Assembly (NCBI GenBank): GCA_964498125.1
Contig: CAZCGE010000148.1
Location: 1 to 58,937 of the forward strand
Length of the DNA: 58,937 bases
Direction of reading: 5' to 3'
Source of the DNA: CAMDBL01 sp964498125
GTDB taxonomy: Bacteria > Pseudomonadota > Alphaproteobacteria > Rhizobiales > Hyphomicrobiaceae
This document shows positions 54,285 to 58,937 of this stretch, one piece after another. Within the stretch, counting starts at the first letter, position 1; each line of letters opens with the position of its first letter. A program made the translations under genes and the position numbers. The notes below the pieces were generated by a model. The model searched no databases. It saw only the letters and a program-made list of their open reading frames with translations, and had not been told where the DNA came from.

Positions 54285-54542
54285 TCAATGGCAGGCCGAG
54301 GTCGGTTTGGAGAATTCGCCCATCTCGATCTTGCGCACCAGGTTGCCGGTCAGGATGGCAACCGTCTCCTCGCCAAACAGCGCCACCAGATCGGTGAGCG
54401 CCGCGTAGATCGCGGCGTAGGCCATGACCTCGGGTGCAACGCCGTCCTCCGCGCCCGCATCCCAAGCATCCAGGATGATGCTCAGTGCTTTCACACTCGT
54501 GTCGCTCGACTGGCGCAAGTCTTCAAACATCATTTGCAGCAT
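54285..54542 (-). CDS. Small hypothetical protein (85 aa)
   Basis: A short helical protein, MLQMMFEDLRQSSDTSVKALSIILDAWDAGAEDGVAPEVMAYAAIYAALTDLVALFGEETVAILTGNLVRKIEMGEFS. I do not recognise the family. It is acidic in the middle and lacks a signal peptide. The long upstream frame looks non-coding, so I start at ATG 54542. Its orientation is opposite to LysE and the same as the TIGR02301 gene. The function is unknown. Confidence 0.5.
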   Translation of the reverse strand: MLQMMFEDLRQSSDTSVKALSIILDAWDAGAEDGVAPEVMAYAAIYAALTDLVALFGEETVAILTGNLVRKIEMGEFSKPTSACH

Positions 54543-54688
54543 CCCCCGATTTGGCTCGTTGAGCTGTGTATTGCACACGTCGGTGGCCCCCCGGCCTTGC
54601 CGACCATGCGATGCTCTTATCATGCGGCCACGGCGTCTGCCCGATCTCCTCGGAGTCAGAGTAAATATGCTCGCTCTTGCACGCTGTT

Positions 54689-55114
54689 TCACGGAATTTT
54701 CAGCAAGCCATCGGCCAACTGCGCGGCTTCGGCGACAAATCGGTTGATGGCGGTCAGCGCTGACGGCGAGCAGCTCGAATAGGTGCGTGAATAGCTGCGG
54801 TAGCCTTGATTGAATGAGCGCGTCAGCCGCGCGCGGCGCAGCGCCGAGGAGCCCTCCGCGCTCATCAATTCCTGCATGCGATCGCGCCAAAGCTGGCCGT
54901 CATTGGCGCCGCACAGCTCGCGCATATAATGCACCGCGCCAAGAACCTCCGACAGCCGCAGCAGCCGATCGTCGTAGGGCTTGACCTCGACAGCGCTGCC
55001 TTGCGCCGCCGCGGGGCGCGCGCACGGCGATGCCAGCAGGCCCAACGCCGCCATCGCCAGCAGGACTGGCTTTCGCCATCCGGATTTGCCCATCGCGTGC
55101 ATCATGCCCCGCAT
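54689..55114 (-). CDS. TIGR02301-family exported protein
   Basis: A 141-residue protein with a signal peptide (VLLAMAALGLLASPCARPAAAQ). The mature domain reads YDDRLLRLSEVLGAVHYMRELCGANDGQLWRDRMQELMSAEG, then RRARLTRSFNQGYRSYSRTYSSCSPSALTAINRFVAEAAQLADGL. This composition, with two cysteines, matches the TIGR02301 family. The family is known mainly from alphaproteobacteria and has no defined function. It sits next to a Nudix gene (34 bp), which fits the arrangement in related genomes. Confidence 0.8.
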   Translation of the reverse strand: MRGMMHAMGKSGWRKPVLLAMAALGLLASPCARPAAAQGSAVEVKPYDDRLLRLSEVLGAVHYMRELCGANDGQLWRDRMQELMSAEGSSALRRARLTRSFNQGYRSYSRTYSSCSPSALTAINRFVAEAAQLADGLLKIP

Positions 55115-55148
55115 CTAACATCGATTCTCGGCGAGGGTGCGGCAAGCA

Positions 55149-55589
55149 TCACATCGCGCACAACAGCGCGGCACGGCGGATCAATTCGGCGGCGCCAGGG
55201 GTCATTGGGTAGCGCCCGATCTCGGCCACGGGCACAAAACGCGCCTGCGCGCTATCGCCGCCCGCACGCGGCTCGCCCCCGCTCCAGCGCCCCCAGTAAA
55301 CCGTCAAGACATAGTGCGCCGTCAGCGCGCCATCGGTGCCGCGCATGATGACGTCATGCACGTCGAGCAGGCCGGCGAGATCGGCGGCAACGCCGGTCTC
55401 TTCGTCGAGTTCGCGCAGGGCCGCGGCCTTGGCCGTCTCACCGGGTTCGATATGTCCGCCAGGCAGGCTCCAGATGCCCCGGCGCGGCGCCTTGCCACGC
55501 TCGACCAGCAGCACATCGCCGCCACGCAAGATCGCAGCACTGGCGGCAACCCGCGGCCAACCGTTCCATCTCACGTCGTTGTCGCTCAT
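55149..55589 (-). CDS. Nudix hydrolase
   Basis: A 146-residue Nudix protein. The Nudix box G45 to V67 (GHIEPGETAKAAALRELDEETGV) contains the catalytic glutamates. The start is MSDNDVRWNGWPRVAASAAI, and the C-terminus carries VPVAEIGRYPMTPGAAELI. It hydrolyses a nucleoside diphosphate derivative; the compound cannot be read from sequence. It lies in a tail-to-head series with the TIGR02301 gene (downstream) and the tctA gene (upstream, 27 bp). Confidence 0.92.
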   Translation of the reverse strand: MSDNDVRWNGWPRVAASAAILRGGDVLLVERGKAPRRGIWSLPGGHIEPGETAKAAALRELDEETGVAADLAGLLDVHDVIMRGTDGALTAHYVLTVYWGRWSGGEPRAGGDSAQARFVPVAEIGRYPMTPGAAELIRRAALLCAM

Positions 55590-55616
55590 CGTCCGTTCCC
55601 GTCTCGACCCCGGCCA

Positions 55617-57113
55617 TCACTCCTTCAGCACCTCGCGTTTGCGGCGAATTTCGGGAACCAGCAGGGCCGCGAGCAGGAGGGCGGAGCATGCCAGCAGCAC
55701 GGCGCTGATCGGGCGTTGCACGAAGACCATGTAATCGCCCGAGGCGATCAGCATGGCGCGCCGGAAGTTTTCCTCCAGCATCGGCCCCAGCACGAAGCCC
55801 AGCACGAACGGCGCCGGCTCGACGCCGACCTTGATGAAGAAATAGCCGAGCAGGCCGAAGCCCAGCATCAGCCACAGGTCGAACAGGCTGGAGTTGATGC
55901 TGTAGGCGCCGATGGCGCAGAACACGACGATGGCCGGAAACAGCAGATTGTAGGGTACGCGCAGCAGCGATATCCAGATGCCGATCAGCGGCAGATTGAT
56001 GATGATCAGCATCAGATTGCCGATCCACATCGAGGCGATCACCCCCCAGAACAGCTCCGGCTGCTTGGTCATCACCTGCGGGCCGGGTTGGATGCCCTGG
56101 ATCATCATGGCGCCGATCATCAGCGCCATCAGCGGGTTGGTCGGCAGGCCGAGCGTCAGCATCGGCACGAAGCTGGTTTGCGCGCCGGCGTTGTTGGCGG
56201 CCTCCGGCGAGGCGACGCCCTCGATGGCGCCCTTGCCGAAGCGGGATGGGTCGGCGGCGATCTTCTTCTCCAGGGCGTAGGCCGAGAACGGCGGCAGCGC
56301 CGCGCCACCTCCCGGCAGCACGCCCAGCACACAGCCGACCACCGTACCGCGCGCCATCGCCGGGAAAGCGGCGGCGAGATCGGCGCGCGTCGGAACCAGA
56401 TTGGAGATGCGCATGCCGGCCAGATCGCGATCCTGCGGCTGCTCGAGGTTGCGGATCATCTCGGCGATGCCGAACAGGCCGATGGCAATGGGCACGAAAC
56501 TGATGCCATCGGCGATATCCGGGATGCCGAACGTCATGCGCAGGGCGCCGGAATTGACGTCGATGCCGACCAGGCCAATCAGCACGCCGACGATGATCAT
56601 GGCGATGGCCTTGGCCGGCGAGCCGTGCGCCAGAATGACCGCGCCGAGCAAGCCGAGGATGACAAGAGAGACGGTCTCGACGGCCGTGAACTTGAGCGCC
56701 AGGGCGGCCAGCGGCAGGGCCAGCAGCGCGATCACCAGCGTCGCCACCGTACCGGCGAAGAACGAGGCGATGGCGGCAATCGCCAGCGCCGAGCCGGCGC
56801 GGCCCTGACGCGCCATCTGGTAGCCGTCGATGCAGGTGACGATCGAGGAGGTCTCGCCGGGCACGTTGACGAGAATGGCGGCCGTCGAGCTGCCGTACTG
56901 CGCGCCGTAAAAAATGCCGGATAGCATGATCAGGGCCGACGCCGGTGGCAGGCCGAACGTGAAGGGCAGCAGCATCGCCACCGTGGTCAGCGGCGAGATG
57001 CCGGGCAGCACGCCGACCAGCGTGCCGATCATCACGCCGGCAAAACAGAACAGCAGATTCTGCCAGCTCGCCGCCGTGGCCAGACCCAGCGCCAGATTGT
57101 CGAACAGCTCCAT
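55617..57113 (-). CDS. Tripartite tricarboxylate transporter large permease (TctA family)
   Basis: A 498-residue, 12-helix TctA-type permease of the tripartite tricarboxylate transporter. Family features include the start MELFDNLALGLATAASWQNLLFCFAGVMIGTLVGVLPGISPLTTVAMLLPFTFG, then NVPGETSSIVTCIDGYQMARQGRAG. The second repeat, GVIASMWIGNLMLIIINLPLIGIW, and the end LIGDYMVFVQRPIS-like are also present. The start at 57113 fixes the family N-terminus. It belongs to the TctC-TctB-TctA operon. Confidence 0.92.
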   Translation of the reverse strand: MELFDNLALGLATAASWQNLLFCFAGVMIGTLVGVLPGISPLTTVAMLLPFTFGLPPASALIMLSGIFYGAQYGSSTAAILVNVPGETSSIVTCIDGYQMARQGRAGSALAIAAIASFFAGTVATLVIALLALPLAALALKFTAVETVSLVILGLLGAVILAHGSPAKAIAMIIVGVLIGLVGIDVNSGALRMTFGIPDIADGISFVPIAIGLFGIAEMIRNLEQPQDRDLAGMRISNLVPTRADLAAAFPAMARGTVVGCVLGVLPGGGAALPPFSAYALEKKIAADPSRFGKGAIEGVASPEAANNAGAQTSFVPMLTLGLPTNPLMALMIGAMMIQGIQPGPQVMTKQPELFWGVIASMWIGNLMLIIINLPLIGIWISLLRVPYNLLFPAIVVFCAIGAYSINSSLFDLWLMLGFGLLGYFFIKVGVEPAPFVLGFVLGPMLEENFRRAMLIASGDYMVFVQRPISAVLLACSALLLAALLVPEIRRKREVLKE

Positions 57114-57135
57114 CGCAGTGCTTTTTTTTTCGCGG

Positions 57136-57178
57136 AGTTTTATCCCAAAACCGGAAAGACCACTTTTGGGAACTCTGC
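57136..57178. repeat. Intergenic palindrome between tctB and tctA, Rhizobiales-like
   Basis: TCCCAAAA (57143-57150) and TTTTGGGA (57164-57171) are perfect inverted repeats. GAGT (57136-57139) and ACTC (57172-57175) extend the stem. The loop contains ACCGG and CCAC, echoing the core of the element at 2948. It fills most of the gap between tctB and tctA. Confidence 0.55.
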
Positions 57179-57643
57179 TTAGGGCCAGATTTGCGGCAAC
57201 GACGGCCAGAGCTTGAACGGCAGGCCCAGACCCTTGACGAACAGCAGCGCCGAGAACGCGGCCAGCAGCGGACCAAACAGCAGCAATTGACCCCACCGCA
57301 CGGGCGCCACGGCCGTGCCGGCGACCAGCACGCAGCCGGCACAGGCGACAATCAGCCCAAGCGTGGAGAACAGCACCGCGAACAGGGCGATCGAGGCGAG
57401 GATCGCAAGCAACGGCCGCCATGCCAGCGTCGCGAACGGCTGCGGCGCCTTGAGCAGGCTGGCAATGCAGAACGCCGCGCCGAAGCCGAGGATGACCCAC
57501 GCCAGGGCGCGCGGCACGAAGCCCGGACCCATGTCATCGGCGGTACCGACATTGAGCGTTCTGGTGGAGGCAAACGCCACCAGCGCCAGCGCGATCAGAA
57601 ACAGTCCGAACGCCAGTTCCTTGACATCGATCCGGTGCGGCAC
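57179..57643 (-). CDS. Tripartite tricarboxylate transporter small permease (TctB family)
   Basis: A 154-residue, four-helix TctB-type subunit. The start is GTG at 57643 (VPHRIDVKELAFGLFLIALALVAFAS), preceded by GGGGAAGCGGAG, 17 bp after the tctC stop. The rest reads MGPGFVPRALAWVILGFGAAFCIASLLKA, WRPLLAILASIALFAVLFSTLGLIVACAGCVLVAGTAVAPVRW and LLFVKGLGLPFKLWP, as in the family. A 65-bp gap with a palindrome separates it from tctA. Confidence 0.88.
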   Translation of the reverse strand: MPHRIDVKELAFGLFLIALALVAFASTRTLNVGTADDMGPGFVPRALAWVILGFGAAFCIASLLKAPQPFATLAWRPLLAILASIALFAVLFSTLGLIVACAGCVLVAGTAVAPVRWGQLLLFGPLLAAFSALLFVKGLGLPFKLWPSLPQIWP

Positions 57644-57660
57644 GGCAAGCTCCGCTTCCC

Positions 57661-58641
57661 CTACTGCACCTTGATGCCAGCTTCCTTGATGATCGCCGCG
57701 TAGCTCGCCGTGTTGGTCTCGATCCATGTCGCCAGGTCGGCGGCCGGACCGGCCTTGATCTCGCCGCCGATATCCAGGATCCGCTTGGCGATATCGGGCA
57801 AGGCGAGGATCTTGTTGAGTTCGGCGTTGAGCCGTTGCTGCATCGGCGCCGGGGTACCCGCTGTGGTGAGCAGGCCTTGCCGCGTGCCGACGTCGGTCGG
57901 GGAGAGATTGAGCTCCTTGAAGGTCGGCAGCTGCTTGATGCTTTCGACGCGCTTGTCGCCGGAAACAGCCAGCCCGTTCAATTGACCCTGCGTCACGAAC
58001 GAGGCGGTGGCCGTGGCGCCGTTGAGCAGCACCTGGCTCTCGCCCGAGACGGTGCCCTTGATGGCATCGGCGCCGCCGCGGTAGGGCACATGCTTGAACG
58101 TGACGCCCCAGGTCTTCTCGAGCTGCACCGCCGAGATGTGATTGGCGACACCGATGCCGGCATTGCCGAACGGTACCTTGCCCGGGTTGGCCTTGGCGTG
58201 CGCCACCAGCTCGGCCACGCTCTTGACCGGCAGGCTCGGATGCACCGCGAGCACGTAGGGCGCGAACAGAATGAGCCCGACAGGCGCCAGGTCCTTAGTT
58301 GGACTGTAGGTCATGTTGGACATCAGGTTTGGCGAGATCGCCAGCGTGCTGACGTCGATCAGCAGCAGCGTGTGGCCATCCTTGTCGGCCTTGGCGACGA
58401 AGTCGGCGCCGATATTGCCGCCGGCGCCCGTCTTGTTCTCCACCACCACCGGCTGGCCGACGGCCTCCTGCAGCTTGGGGCCGATCAGGCGCGCAAGAAT
58501 GTCGCTTGTTCCGCCCGGCGCGAACGGCACGATGATGCGGACCGGCTTGGTAAAGGTCTGCGCCGGCGCGGAGGCCGGCGCCAGGCCGACGGCCAACCCC
58601 GCGAGACCGGCGAGCGCACTGAGCAGGCGACGACACTGCAT
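57661..58641 (-). CDS. Tripartite tricarboxylate transporter substrate-binding protein (TctC/Bug family)
   Basis: A 326-residue exported binding protein. The signal peptide is MQCRRLLSALAGLAGLAVGLAPASAPAQ. The mature domain starts TFTKPVRIIVPFAPGGTSDILARLIGPKLQEAVGQPVVVENKTGAGGNIGADFVAKADKDG, the classic Bug layout. Then come YVLAVHPSLPVKSVAELVAHAKANPGKVPFGNAG and LLNGATATASFVTQGQLNGLAVSGDKR. The ligand is a carboxylate or similar, not fixed by sequence. It is the first gene of the operon, followed by tctB and tctA. Confidence 0.93.
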   Translation of the reverse strand: MQCRRLLSALAGLAGLAVGLAPASAPAQTFTKPVRIIVPFAPGGTSDILARLIGPKLQEAVGQPVVVENKTGAGGNIGADFVAKADKDGHTLLLIDVSTLAISPNLMSNMTYSPTKDLAPVGLILFAPYVLAVHPSLPVKSVAELVAHAKANPGKVPFGNAGIGVANHISAVQLEKTWGVTFKHVPYRGGADAIKGTVSGESQVLLNGATATASFVTQGQLNGLAVSGDKRVESIKQLPTFKELNLSPTDVGTRQGLLTTAGTPAPMQQRLNAELNKILALPDIAKRILDIGGEIKAGPAADLATWIETNTASYAAIIKEAGIKVQ

Positions 58642-58768
58642 GTTGTCCTCCCTCTTTTTTGTTTGTGATGCTCAACCTATCGTATGGGAGGCCGGCGGCA
58701 TAGGCCCGTGACAGACGACTAAGCCGAGGGATTTCGGCCCCCGGCCCAACCTCTCGCCGCAATGGTTC

Positions 58769-58889
58769 GATTATGGGGGACTGCATTGTCATTATTCAGG
58801 ACCTTCCCCATAATCCGCGCCCACTTTGAGCCAAGCCGTTGAAGTGACTCGCTGATTGGCACTGAAGAAGTGCCGACGGCCTTTTTTTT
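58769..58889 (+). ncRNA. Candidate structured RNA with terminator
   Basis: GATTATGGGG (58769-58778) and CCCCATAATC (58806-58815) form a perfect 10-bp stem. A second structure follows: GGCACT (58858-58863) pairs with AGTGCC (58869-58874), enclosed by GCCGT (58835-58839) and ACGGC (58876-58880). Eight T follow at 58882-58889. This is a plus-strand terminator layout, but no gene ends before it in this region. A small RNA is therefore possible; a terminator of an unseen short gene is the alternative. The remaining bases of the 296-bp right edge show nothing else. Confidence 0.4.
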
Positions 58890-58937
58890 GGGAGACTCTC
58901 TGCGGCGAGGTGGCCCTCCGGGTTTGAGCTAGGATGC

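Noticed and set aside
55137..56924. 595-residue frame antisense to the Nudix and tctA genes
   Set aside because: It crosses two unrelated genes and the gap between them, so it cannot be one protein.

Overview
The window looks like a chromosomal segment of a GC-rich alphaproteobacterium, most likely from Hyphomicrobiales (Rhizobiales). The evidence is gene order and family content: rpsF-rpsR-DUF2232-rplI; ATPase-inhibitor zeta next to purC-purS-purQ; purL-bolA-grxD; an EipA/DUF1134 protein; an ELM1-like protein; a TIGR02301 protein next to a Nudix gene; a eukaryotic-type NADP-isocitrate dehydrogenase; and TctABC/Bug transport. Two intergenic palindromes resemble the short palindromic repeats common in Rhizobiales. 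No phage, IS transposase, CRISPR array or rRNA was seen. One tRNA is present, tRNA-Val(CAC).

Layout, left to right. A structured terminator lies at the left edge. A small unknown gene and lutB-lutC (lactate oxidation) follow, then a minus-strand run of gor, an SDR, yceI and an MFS exporter. Next come the ribosomal cluster rpsF-rpsR-DUF2232-rplI, cfa, an EipA-like envelope protein, an RND efflux pair and a TPR protein (13-20 kb). Tartrate/malate dehydrogenase, LysE, a Tet-type MFS and a patatin occupy 20-24 kb. A repeat-containing exported protein and an Asp/Glu-racemase-fold protein without the expected catalytic cysteine follow. Two tandem ParDE modules sit in front of purL-bolA-grxD (25.9-30.4 kb). 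After these come PqiA, DUF3574, tRNA-Val, dinB, a 2OG-Fe oxygenase, an ELM1-like gene, an Lrp regulator and selA (30.5-37.6 kb). A four-gene iron-type ABC importer occupies 37.6-42.9 kb. The second purine block (zeta, purC, purS, HigBA, purQ) is at 44.3-47.7 kb. It is followed by an RraA-like aldolase, an MFS, icd, a Phd/PIN toxin-antitoxin pair, Uma2, LysE, TIGR02301, Nudix and a TctCBA transporter.

Core metabolism and translation dominate, but the purine genes show signs of rearrangement. PurS, PurQ and small PurL together form FGAM synthase, yet purL lies about 15 kb from purC-purS-purQ. Toxin-antitoxin modules sit at both places: two ParDE copies upstream of purL and HigBA between purS and purQ. 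The ParDE duplication also copied the start of purL, leaving a 16-codon purL relic with a 767-bp offset. This is the most informative structural signal in the window.

Several dispersed repeats mark gene ends. A GGGTCAGACCC palindrome occurs four times, and one copy supplies the last codons and stop of selA. Other intergenic repeats lie between purC and purS, between purS and higB, and after rpsR. Starts were chosen from family alignment, overlaps and visible Shine-Dalgarno sequences. Functional calls are homology judgements from reading the translations, not from database searches.
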